Shown: positions 16,629-23,790 of the stretch, one piece after another | Layout: each line of letters begins with the position of its first letter | Numbering within the stretch: position 1 is the stretch's first letter | DNA from: Myxococcus guangdongensis | GTDB lineage: Bacteria; Myxococcota; Myxococcia; Myxococcales; Myxococcaceae | Assembly (NCBI RefSeq): GCF_024198255.1 | Contig: NZ_JAJVKW010000018.1 | Coordinates: 1 to 64,000, forward strand | Length of the DNA stretch: 64,000 nucleotides | Direction of reading: 5' to 3' | Notes under the pieces: model-generated | The model's database searches: none | Told to the model about the DNA's origin: nothing | What the model saw: the letters and a program-made list of their open reading frames with translations, nothing else | Made by a program: the position numbers and the translations under genes

Positions 16629-16667
16629 ACGCCCACCACGAGGCCCTTGGCGGCCTTGGGTGGGCGT
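16629..16667. terminator. hairpin between convergent genes
   Basis: ACGCCCACC (16629-16637) pairs with GGTGGGCGT (16659-16667). An inner AGGCC/GGCCT pair (16641-16645, 16652-16656) extends the stem. It sits between the convergent ends of the secreted-protein gene and the LysR gene. There is no clear T-run, so it may be a transcription barrier rather than a classical terminator. Confidence 0.6.
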
Positions 16668-16672
16668 TGGTG

Positions 16673-17581
16673 TCAGAGGTCGGGCCGACTGGCGAACAGC
16701 TCCGTCACCCACTCGATGAAGACGCGCAGGCCGGCGGCCTGCTGGCGCGCGGGCGGGTAGACCAGGAACAGGGGCCGGGGTTCTGGCCGCCATCCCTCCA
16801 GCACCCGCACCAACTCACCCTTGGCGATGTAGGGCTCCAGCACGAAGCGGGGCGCGAACATCACGCCCAGACCCGAGAGCCCCGCGGCCAGGTACGCGTT
16901 CGTCTCGTTGAGCGTCAGCAGGCTGCGACCGTGGACCTCCAGTCGCTCGCCGTCGCGGAGCAGGACGAAGGGGCTCTCCTTGCCGCTCGGCGACGAGAAG
17001 TAGCTCACCACCGCGTGCGTGGGGCCCGCCAGCTCCTGCGGATGACGGGGCCAGCCGTGGCGCTCCACGTACGCGGGTGACGCGCACAACCCATAGGTGA
17101 GGTCCACCAGGTGCCGCGCCACCAGGGACTCGTCCTTGATGCCACCTCCGCGAATCGCGCAGTCGACGTTGTCCGAGAGCAGGTCCACGACGCGGTCGCT
17201 CACCCCCAGCTCGATGTGAATCTGCGGGTAGCGCGCGTAGAACGACGGCAGCGAGGGGACCAGGAGCAGTCGGGACAGGGTTCCGCTCGACTCGACACGC
17301 AGACGACCCCTGGGGCCGCGCTTCGACTGGGACAGCGTGGATTCGAGCTCCCGCACCTCCCCCAACAGGCGCAGGGCCTGGGGGTAGTAGCTCATGCCCT
17401 CGGGAGTGACGGTCACCCGGCGCGTGGTGCGGTGCAGGAGCTTCACCCGCAGGTGTGACTCCAGCTGCTGGATGAGCCGGGTGACAGCGGTCTTCGGGAG
17501 GCCCAGCGCGTCCGCCGCCTTGGTGAAGGTGCCGCTCTCCACCACGCGGACGAAGGCCTCCATCGCCATGAACTTGTCCAA
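16673..17581 (-). CDS. LysR-family transcriptional regulator
   Basis: The 302-residue protein has an N-terminal winged helix-turn-helix (MDKFMAMEAFVRVVESGTF, then AADALGLPKTAVTRLIQQLE) and a C-terminal periplasmic-binding-protein-like effector domain (about residues 90-295). Length and order are normal for the CrgA-like branch of LysR regulators. It is divergent from a secreted metallo-beta-lactamase-fold hydrolase gene, with 128 bp between starts. LysR proteins commonly regulate the divergent neighbour and themselves. A short dyad at 17635-17652 in the gap is a candidate binding site. Confidence 0.95.
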   Translation of the reverse strand: MDKFMAMEAFVRVVESGTFTKAADALGLPKTAVTRLIQQLESHLRVKLLHRTTRRVTVTPEGMSYYPQALRLLGEVRELESTLSQSKRGPRGRLRVESSGTLSRLLLVPSLPSFYARYPQIHIELGVSDRVVDLLSDNVDCAIRGGGIKDESLVARHLVDLTYGLCASPAYVERHGWPRHPQELAGPTHAVVSYFSSPSGKESPFVLLRDGERLEVHGRSLLTLNETNAYLAAGLSGLGVMFAPRFVLEPYIAKGELVRVLEGWRPEPRPLFLVYPPARQQAAGLRVFIEWVTELFASRPDL

Positions 17582-17634
17582 GCGCCACCTCTCCCTATGG
17601 CATATCGCGTTCGTGCGGAGAGAGGGCGGCGGAT

Positions 17635-17652
17635 TGTTTCTGGGGTGAAACA
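17635..17652. promoter_or_regulatory. candidate LysR operator in divergent spacer
   Basis: TGTTTC and GAAACA flank a 6-bp centre in the 128-bp gap between the LysR gene and the divergent hydrolase gene. LysR sites are often short dyads with a T-N11-A core in exactly this kind of spacer. The site has 6-bp perfect arms only, so it is suggestive. Confidence 0.45.
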
Positions 17653-17709
17653 GAGTGTGAGAGGTGCGCCCGTTTATCCCAGACAGGTCCGGGCGCTATC
17701 TCATCGCCC

Positions 17710-18723
17710 ATGACCAGACCTCTTCCCCGCGGTGCTTTTCACGCAGTCTCACGCGCCCTCACGATGCTGGTGATGGCCACGGCCCCCATGATTCCGGCCA
17801 CCGTCCACGCGGCGGCGCCCCAGGTGCGGACACAGGCGCCTGGCTTCCACCGGATGCTGCTCGGTGACTTCGAAATCACGGCGTTGTCCGACGGCACCGT
17901 TCCCCAGACGGTCCGAGACGTGGCGACCCACACGACGCCCGAGCGGGTCAAGGAGCTGCTCTCGCGCGACCACCTGGAGGACCCCGTCGAGCTGTCCATC
18001 AACGCATTCCTCATCAACACCGGCAGGGCGCTGGTGCTGGTGGACACGGGCGTGGGGAGCCTGTTCGGTCCCGACGTGGGAGGCCGGCTCGTGCAGAGCC
18101 TCCAGGCGGCGGGTTACCAGCCCGAGCAGATTGACGTGGTGCTGCTCACGCACATCCACTCCGACCACTCCGGCGGACTGATGTCTGGGACGCGTCGGAT
18201 GTTCCCCAACGCCATCCTCCAGGTCCACGGGCGCGAGGCGGACTTCTGGCTCGGGCAGGACAAGGGCAGGGGAACGGTGGACCCGAAGTACTTCGAGGAG
18301 GCGCGGGCGATGGTGGAGCCCTACCGCGCGGCCGGGAAGCTGAGGACGTTCGGCGGCGGAGACACCATCGTCCCCGGCGTCCGGGTCATGCCGACGACGG
18401 GACATACGCCGGGGCACAGCAGCTTCATCATCGAGAGCCGGCGTCAGCGACTGGTGCTGTTCGGCGACCTGATGCACTTCGGCTCGGTGCAGCTGCGCGA
18501 GCCCTCCGTGACGGTGGCCTACGACGTGGATGACCGGTCCGCCGCCGCGCAACGGGCTCGCGTGTTCGCTGATGCCGCGGGGCGTGGAGATTTGCTGGGC
18601 CTCTCGCACATGCCGTTCCCTGGGCTGGGGCGACTGAGCGCGGAGGGGCGGAGCTACCGGTGGATTCCCCTCAACTACAGCTCGGGCCAGCGGTGGCCGG
18701 AGGCGAAGCTCAGCGCGGAGTGA
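17710..18723 (+). CDS. secreted metallo-beta-lactamase-fold hydrolase
   Basis: The 337-residue protein has a long N-terminal signal sequence with Ala cleavage site (near residue 34, VHA-AAPQ). The metallo-beta-lactamase fold has the metal motif THIHSDHSGG (His148, His150, Asp152, His153), a downstream GHTPGHSSFII His, and LFGDLMH for the bridging Asp. The pattern fits the broad MBL-fold family that includes lactonases and arylsulfatase-like enzymes, not a class B beta-lactamase. The substrate is not known. The gene is divergent from a LysR regulator that probably controls it, and a strong hairpin follows the stop. Confidence 0.92.
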   Translation: MTRPLPRGAFHAVSRALTMLVMATAPMIPATVHAAAPQVRTQAPGFHRMLLGDFEITALSDGTVPQTVRDVATHTTPERVKELLSRDHLEDPVELSINAFLINTGRALVLVDTGVGSLFGPDVGGRLVQSLQAAGYQPEQIDVVLLTHIHSDHSGGLMSGTRRMFPNAILQVHGREADFWLGQDKGRGTVDPKYFEEARAMVEPYRAAGKLRTFGGGDTIVPGVRVMPTTGHTPGHSSFIIESRRQRLVLFGDLMHFGSVQLREPSVTVAYDVDDRSAAAQRARVFADAAGRGDLLGLSHMPFPGLGRLSAEGRSYRWIPLNYSSGQRWPEAKLSAE

Positions 18724-18730
18724 GACAGGC

Positions 18731-18775
18731 GCGGCCCACCGCGAGCCCGGATTGCGAGGGCTCGGGTGGGGCCGC
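18731..18775 (+). terminator. hairpin after the MBL-fold hydrolase gene
   Basis: An 18-base left arm (18731-18748, starting GCGGCCCACC) pairs almost fully with 18758-18775 (ending GTGGGGCCGC), 8 bp after the stop codon. There is no T-run. The position and stem strength favour termination. Confidence 0.6.
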
Positions 18776-18780
18776 GTGAC

Positions 18781-19321
18781 TCAACGGGGCTTGCGACGCT
18801 GCTCGGTCAGCTTGGCGTTGAAGTCGCGCTCGGCGGCATCCGCGTAGGGCTTGCAGGTCATCGCCTTGGCGCCGGCGGCGTATTCCCAGCCACTGGAGCC
18901 GGGGTGCGGTGACGGGTGGGAAGACGATGTCATCGCCGAAGTGCAGGTCATCACTGCCTCCGCGCGCCAGCAGGACCGCTGATTCAGCGCTGGCGACGAC
19001 TCGCGCGCCGGTGCGGCGCTTCAATGCGGCGAAGGGGCCCGCATGGTCGGCGTGTCCGTGGCTGCTCAGTATCAGGCGCAGATCTCGCGGCGCGAAGCCG
19101 CGGCGCCGCAGGTTCTACAGCAGAGGGTCGGCCATCTGGGGCATACCCCCATCAAGCAGCACGACGCCGTCCTGGGTTTCCACCAACAGGGCGGTCAGCT
19201 CCTCGGTGCCAATCTGCCAGGAGTGGTCAGCGATGCGCAGCGGCAGGATGGGCTGCAACCAGGGCGCATCCACGGTGTACGCCTGCAGCCGCGGAAGCAG
19301 CGGGAGCTTCGGCGAAGGAGG
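18781..19321 (-). pseudogene. broken subclass B3 metallo-beta-lactamase gene
   Basis: Reading leftward, the frame gives PKLPLLPRLQAYTVDAPWLQ, IADHSWQIGTEELTALLVET and LLDGGMPQMADPLL. It then meets a TAG (the region 19113-19135) where an active gene would probably have a CAG or similar codon. After the stop the frame continues with LRRRGFAPRDLRLILSSHGH, ADHAGPFAALKRR and GGSDDLHFGDDIVFPPVTAP. The sequence then jumps to the C-terminal SGWEYAAGAKAMTCKPYADA end, ending at 18781. The HGHADH zinc motif is intact, but the segment that should carry the other metal-binding histidines (roughly 110 residues) is missing. The 5' end is replaced by transposase sequence. The gene is therefore dead three times over: no native start, a nonsense codon and an internal deletion. 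Confidence 0.85.
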
Positions 19322-19390
19322 GCCAGTCCTGGCACCCAAGACTGGCTTGATGCGGTTCCACTGGGCATCGCCCAGCTCATGTCGGCGCAT
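19322..19390 (-). mobile_element. IS5-type transposase, N-terminal fragment
   Basis: From the ATG at 19390 the minus strand reads MRRHELGDAQWNRIKPVLG, the usual start of IS5-group transposases (RHEL-D-W-I-P-L pattern). After about 23 residues it runs in frame into the B3 beta-lactamase remnant. No terminal inverted repeat is seen here. It may represent an insertion whose remainder was deleted. Confidence 0.7.
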
Positions 19391-19392
19391 GG

Positions 19393-19460
19393 CCCGAGAA
19401 CATCGACTCAAGGAAGCTCTCCAGTTCCCCCTCCAGCCGCTTCAGCTGCGTGGGTGTCAT
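19393..19460 (-). mobile_element. IS701-like transposase, N-terminal fragment
   Basis: From the ATG at 19460 the minus strand reads MTPTQLKRLEGELESFLESM, which resembles the start of IS701-family transposases common in myxobacteria (QL-L-EL-FL-S pattern). It breaks off where the IS5-type fragment begins. It is too short to be certain of the family. Confidence 0.5.
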
Positions 19461-19985
19461 GCCTGGGGAACAGCCCACTCTCCCTCACACATTCTTGAAG
19501 TGACCAAGTCGTACCAGACGGTTACTTCCAACCGTTGCCCTCGCATGGTATCGCGTGCACGCGCAATAAGAGAGCCGCGCTCTGCGGTTTGCCATGGGCG
19601 AAGGACCTACCACCGTGCACGTGACGTCGATTGCCAGCCTGATGTTCGCGTACCGATCCGAGCGGCTCGTAGCGGCTGGTCGTGGGCACGCGGGTGTAGG
19701 TCGTCATGGGAAAGGCGTTCGCGAACGAGGACAGAGGTATCGGGACACGGCTCACCGCGGTGACGAAAGGGCCTGGCGCGTCGTAGGCGATAATCCCAGG
19801 CGGTCCAGGCCCGTCTCCGGTATGCCTCCCCAAACTCGGTCGCTGCGTCAGAATGCGCGCCATTCCGGACGCCGTAACTGCCGCATCCCTGGTGTCCACT
19901 GAAGCAGGGCATGCCCGCCCCTCTTGGCGCGGAGCCGAAGAGAGCAGCATCAACCACGAGACGACCACAGCGGGAGCAAGCCATC
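19461..19985. other. unassigned stretch in mobile-element debris
   Basis: No convincing gene is visible here. A minus-strand open frame (19522-19968, 148 codons) contains GPPGIIAYDAPGPFVTAVSR and PMTTYTRVPTTSRYEPLGS, which look protein-like, but the frame has poor codon bias and no clear start signal. It may be a fragment of a secreted protein. The surroundings are transposon debris on one side and a foreign-looking gene on the other. Confidence 0.4.
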
Positions 19986-20882
19986 ATGGCCTCTGATGTC
20001 TTCATGAGCGAGAAAGCACTAAGGGAGCGTCTTGGAGATTTCGAGAGCGCTCCATCGGGCACCTTCGCGGACGGAACGATCGGCCATGCCCTTCAGAATG
20101 AGGGATTCAAGGGATTGATATTCAAATCCCACGGCATTTCATTCGAAGTCTTGGGAACCAACGTCTATCGAAGACCCGGAAAGCTCTTCAGCTCTCCGCA
20201 AATTGATTGGGCGATCTTGGTCGACTACAAGTGCGACGCCCCCCTCGAGATCCCCCCCCACGACAAGGTCTATTGGGACTATTTTGAGCCGTGCCTGTTG
20301 CTTCCCCTGGCGCCAATTGAAACGGTTCAGAAGAATTTCGAAGCGGATGATATCCACTCGGATCCCAGCGCGTTCCGGTTGAGGTTTTTGCGCGCCCTGA
20401 CGCCAGATGTCCGGCCCGATACTCTGCCCCATTGGCTTGAACACGATTTCCTGAAAACTGCTAAATCGCATATGGCCGTCTGGGCATCGGCAGAGGCAAA
20501 CGGCTGGAAGGCGCATCTCTACTGCGACCAGATATCCCCTCGCGCGGAAAAGTTGTTTTCTTTCAGCATCAAGAGCATCCAGCGACTTGAACTTCAATTC
20601 GAGGACTCAGAGCCCGTCGTCAGAGAGCAGGAACTGTTTCTCGGAAGGTTGTATCCAGAGGCATTCCTTGCGCCTCCGCCCACCTCGAAAGAAGTAGAGA
20701 AGTTCCTGGCGGAACTCTCTCAAAAGCAATCCAAGAAGCTCCTTTCCATCGTCAAGAAGCTTGGAAAAACCGAGCCGTCTGAATGGATGCCGCATGATGT
20801 TTCGATCAAGCCCAACCCGATTGCATTATTGCAGAAGCATCTGAAGATTGAATCCGTCATGCGAAGTCAGGCCGGTCGTTGA
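19986..20882 (+). CDS. horizontally acquired hypothetical protein (cargo gene)
   Basis: The 298-residue soluble protein starts MASDVFMSEKALRERLGDFE and matches no family I know. It contains a Phe/Tyr/Asp-rich middle (VYWDYFEPCLLLPLAP), then a helical C-terminus with many Lys (SQKQSKKLLSIVKKLGK). Third codon positions are only about 55% G/C, far below the neighbours, so it comes from a different genome background. Its stop lies 36 bp from the end of an IS5-type remnant, with transposase fragments also on the other side. The start at 19986 fits the first compact domain. An accessory or defence-type role is possible but nothing in the sequence shows it. Confidence 0.8.
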   Translation: MASDVFMSEKALRERLGDFESAPSGTFADGTIGHALQNEGFKGLIFKSHGISFEVLGTNVYRRPGKLFSSPQIDWAILVDYKCDAPLEIPPHDKVYWDYFEPCLLLPLAPIETVQKNFEADDIHSDPSAFRLRFLRALTPDVRPDTLPHWLEHDFLKTAKSHMAVWASAEANGWKAHLYCDQISPRAEKLFSFSIKSIQRLELQFEDSEPVVREQELFLGRLYPEAFLAPPPTSKEVEKFLAELSQKQSKKLLSIVKKLGKTEPSEWMPHDVSIKPNPIALLQKHLKIESVMRSQAGR

Positions 20883-20917
20883 ATACTGCGCCTCTGCACG
20901 GGCTCGACGCGGTCACC

Positions 20918-21205
20918 AGGGGCTGTCCCTGATTAACGCAGCCAGAGAAGCATGGATGCAACGTGCAGGACGGCGAGGTAGCTGGTCGCCGTCTTGTCGT
21001 AGCGGGTGGCGACAGCCCGGAAGCGCTCGAGGTCGTGGAAGAAGCACTCCACCCGGTAGCGCAGTCGGAACAGCGTGCGGTCCAACGGCAGCGCTCGCTT
21101 GCGGCTCGGGTTCGAATGGATGACGGGCTTCATCCCGAGTTTCCGGACGTTGGCGCGGATGCGGTCGGCGTCATAGCCCGGATGCGCCTGATGACCGGCC
21201 CGCCG
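20918..21205 (-). mobile_element. IS5-type element remnant, transposase C-terminal part
   Basis: The minus strand from about 21205 to the stop at 20933 encodes AHPGYDADRIRANVRKLGMK, PLDRTLFRLRYRVECFFHDL, ERFRAVATRYDKTATSYLAV and LHVASMLLWLR. This is the C-terminal part of an IS5/IS427-type DDE transposase, including the R-Y/F-x-R-x-x-V/I-E-x-F-F motif around the catalytic Glu. About 14 bp after the stop is ggggctgtccc, a typical end of such elements. The N-terminal two thirds and the other inverted repeat are missing, so the element is inactive. Confidence 0.85.
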
Positions 21206-21302
21206 GCTCGATTTCCGTTCACGAGCTCAGGAACAGCCCCTGGCACGGCACTTCGCGGATGCAGGGCGCGCAAGTCGTGGTGTCTCCGGACCACGGCTCA
21301 CG

Positions 21303-21611
21303 TCACGGGTCGTCGGACATCTCGTCGAGTTGCCCTTGGGCCACTTCGAGATGGTGCGGGACCCGCTCAACCGCGAGCACGTCCCGCAGCACACGGCCCC
21401 GGCGCTCGGGGCCTATCTGGCGGCGGTCCTGGTGCGGCGGTTGGGTGGCACGTGGGTGCCACGGCAGACGCGGGAGGAGTCCCAGGTTCGAGTGGGCAAG
21501 CGCGTCTGGCGCCCCTTCCTCCGCGCCCGTCGGTACATGCAGTCCCGCCAGTCCCTGCTGAACTACTCGCTCACCCAGTTCTTCCGTGAGGCGGAGCGAC
21601 ACCAGTCCTGA
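21303..21611 (+). pseudogene. C-terminal remnant of a host-type gene
   Basis: An in-frame stretch ending at 21611 reads GHFEMVRDPLNREHVPQHTA, ALGAYLAAVLVRRLGG, RVGKRVWRPFLRARRYMQSR and LLNYSLTQFFREAERHQS. Third codon positions are almost all G/C, as in normal genes of this genome. No plausible start or N-terminal domain exists upstream, where sequence is scrambled next to the IS remnant. It is most likely the tail of a gene cut by the insertion or deletion. The family is not recognised. Confidence 0.55.
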
Positions 21612-21720
21612 GTCGATATCTCCATCTCGCGACAACCATTCCCGGGCCAATGGCGCCTGCTTCAACGGGATGTGCCTCTGCTACATCGATGACTGACACC
21701 CCGTGTCGCTGGAACGACCG

Positions 21721-21760
21721 CGCCCACCGCGGGCCCTCTGCGCGAGGACCCGGGTGGGCG
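21721..21760 (-). terminator. hairpin after the repeat lipoprotein gene
   Basis: CGCCCACCGCGGG (21721-21733) pairs with CCCGGGTGGGCG (21749-21760) with one unpaired base. It lies 30 bp past the stop of the minus-strand gene ending at 21790. Confidence 0.55.
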
Positions 21761-21789
21761 TCGGTGACATCAGCGTCCGGCGTCTCGGT

Positions 21790-23790
21790 TCACGGCGCCG
21801 GCAGCGGACTGAAGCTGGCATCGTTCGGAGAAGAGACGCTCCAGGTGTTCACGCGGGTGTTGATGACTCGGTACGAAAGGGAACTCTCCCACTCTCCAAT
21901 GAGGATGAGGAAGGAGGGCGTGGTGAGCACCCGGCCCCGGATGGTGCGCTCGAGAGGCGTCGTCTCCTGGGTCTTCAAGCCGAGCCAGGTGTAAGCAGGC
22001 ATCGTCGTGGACACAGGCGGCGTGAACGACACCCCCGTGACGGGGAGCGTGGGCGTGGCGAGCGTCGCGCCCGTGAACAGCGGCGTGAAGACGTCCCGGC
22101 TGGAGCCATCCGCCTGGAACGAATAGGCACCGAAGTCGAGCGGGCTGGGCGAGTTGGCGGAGCACGGGATGAAGCGCAGGAAGGGAGACTGCGCGCTCTC
22201 CGTGGCGAACTCGTCCTTCACGAGGGTGAGCGTGGGCGCGCCGGCAATCCGGCCACACAGCACTCCCAGATAGCGACGCCCCGCCTCCAGCGGACCGGTG
22301 GTCGCGCCCTCCAGCACCGCCTGCCCGGGCTGCCCGTTCACCGTGACCCGAAGCGGGAACCCCGTGTCGGACACCGGCAGGTCCGCCACCTTCGGCGCGG
22401 TGCCATACGCCAGGGAGGCCGCGATGTTCGACGAACCGCGGATGACCTGGAGCGACTGCTGCGTCCCACCGCCGGCCGCCGGCAGCAAGCCATGGAAGAA
22501 GTACACGAGCGGGCCACGCTGGAAGCGCGCGAACGCATCCTGCTTCGCGGTGACGATGAGCAACGCGGGAGAGGCCTCGTCCGAGAGCGTGCGACGGTCC
22601 TCACCCGTGTTGATGGCGTAGTACGCCTTGCCGTCCTCGAACGTCCCTTCCGGCAGCGAGTAGAACAACCAACCACTCTGCGCGGGCGCGAAGGTGGGCG
22701 AGGTTCCGATGATGGCCACGCGCGGCGTCTTGGAGGGGACCAGGAAGCCTTGCTCGACGGGGTCCGCCGAATACGGGTCCACGCTGTTGTCGTCATAGGG
22801 CCTGCCCGTCTCGTCCGCGAAGCGGCGCTTCGCCGTGGCGGAGACGACCCGGTCCGCGGACATGAAGCGCACTCGCACCTCTCCCTCCGGTGCGGCGGCG
22901 GCCAGGGCGTTGTCCCTCAACACCACGAGCCTCGGATGGTCCGGGCGCGCTTGCCCGACCTGGAGCAGCGAGCCAGCCCCCACCACGGTCACCCAGTCGC
23001 CATCCGCCAGGGAGATGTCCACCGGCACCACGAGGTCCGGAGCCTCCGACGTGCCCTCCGCGTCCCGAGCAACCATCCGCATGCTCTGGGTGGGCCCCGT
23101 CAGGAGGACCTCCCGGAACTCCGACACCGCCGCCGCGCCCGCCCTCATCGACCGGAAGAACTCCACGTCATCCACGCGCAAGGTGACGCGGAATGGATCC
23201 CACAGCTTGTCCACCGTGTCCGCCGGATTCCCCTTGAACCCCACGAAGGCGTTGATGAAACGCACGTGCGCTCGATAGGTGGGGGGCGGCTCACCACAAC
23301 CTCCATCCGGCGAGGCAGGGCCACCGTCACACGTGTTCGTCGGAGGCCCGCCGCAGCCACCGTCCGGCAGCACGGGGCCGCCATCGCACGTGTTCGTCGG
23401 GGGCTCACCGCAACCCCCATCCGGTAGCACGGGACCGCCATCACACGTGTTCGTCGGCGGCATGCCGCAACCCCCATCCGGCAGCACGGGCCCCCCGTCG
23501 CACGGATTCGTCGGAGGCAGGCCACAGCCACCATCCGGCAGGACAGGGCCACCGTCGCACGGCTTCGGCGGAAGCGGCTCTCCACAGCCTCCATCCGCCA
23601 GGACACGCCCGCCATCGCAGCGCGCGACCGACCCAGCGTCCGACGGCCCTTCGTCATCTCCACAACCGGTGACCCCCGCCGCGAGGGCGAGCCCCACCAT
23701 CAACAGCCACGAACCCAGGACGTTTCTCTTCACGTTGACGCTCCGGAGGAATCGACTCGCTGAAGGACTCACAGGGACGCCCTGCTTCAT
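21790..23790 (-). CDS. repeat-bearing lipoprotein with DUF4397-like domains
   Basis: The 666-residue protein has a lipoprotein signal ending in AAGVTGC (lipidated Cys near residue 43). An Asp/Gly/Cys-rich linker of six 19-20-residue units follows, then a long beta-rich region. Two parts of that region resemble DUF4397-type beta-sandwich domains (HVRFINAFVGFKGNPADTVD; EVRVRFMSADRVVSATAKRR). The start at 23790 overlaps the stop of the cytochrome gene (ATGA), so the two are coupled. A GTG about 25 codons further in (VKRNVLGSW) would give a more compact signal peptide and is an alternative. It probably sits on the outer membrane, with the Cys-rich linker as a spacer or disulfide-braced stalk. Confidence 0.82.
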   Translation of the reverse strand: MKQGVPVSPSASRFLRSVNVKRNVLGSWLLMVGLALAAGVTGCGDDEGPSDAGSVARCDGGRVLADGGCGEPLPPKPCDGGPVLPDGGCGLPPTNPCDGGPVLPDGGCGMPPTNTCDGGPVLPDGGCGEPPTNTCDGGPVLPDGGCGGPPTNTCDGGPASPDGGCGEPPPTYRAHVRFINAFVGFKGNPADTVDKLWDPFRVTLRVDDVEFFRSMRAGAAAVSEFREVLLTGPTQSMRMVARDAEGTSEAPDLVVPVDISLADGDWVTVVGAGSLLQVGQARPDHPRLVVLRDNALAAAAPEGEVRVRFMSADRVVSATAKRRFADETGRPYDDNSVDPYSADPVEQGFLVPSKTPRVAIIGTSPTFAPAQSGWLFYSLPEGTFEDGKAYYAINTGEDRRTLSDEASPALLIVTAKQDAFARFQRGPLVYFFHGLLPAAGGGTQQSLQVIRGSSNIAASLAYGTAPKVADLPVSDTGFPLRVTVNGQPGQAVLEGATTGPLEAGRRYLGVLCGRIAGAPTLTLVKDEFATESAQSPFLRFIPCSANSPSPLDFGAYSFQADGSSRDVFTPLFTGATLATPTLPVTGVSFTPPVSTTMPAYTWLGLKTQETTPLERTIRGRVLTTPSFLILIGEWESSLSYRVINTRVNTWSVSSPNDASFSPLPAP
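23285..23619 (-). repeat. 57-bp tandem repeats encoding a Cys-Gly-Asp linker
   Basis: Six units encode the pattern CDGGPVLPDGGCG followed by about six Pro/Thr/Asn residues. The first is 20 codons and the rest 19. Two Cys per unit are strictly kept, giving twelve in all. Differences between units are few. Confidence 0.92.

Noticed and set aside
17710..18723. Calling the secreted MBL-fold hydrolase a beta-lactamase
   Set aside because: The motif and spacing fit the general MBL hydrolase family. The B3-type features are found only in the broken gene at 18781-19321.
19322..21205. One IS5 element interrupted by the cargo gene
   Set aside because: On the minus strand the C-terminal transposase part comes before the N-terminal part, so they cannot be two halves of one interrupted copy. 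Two copies or a rearrangement are needed.
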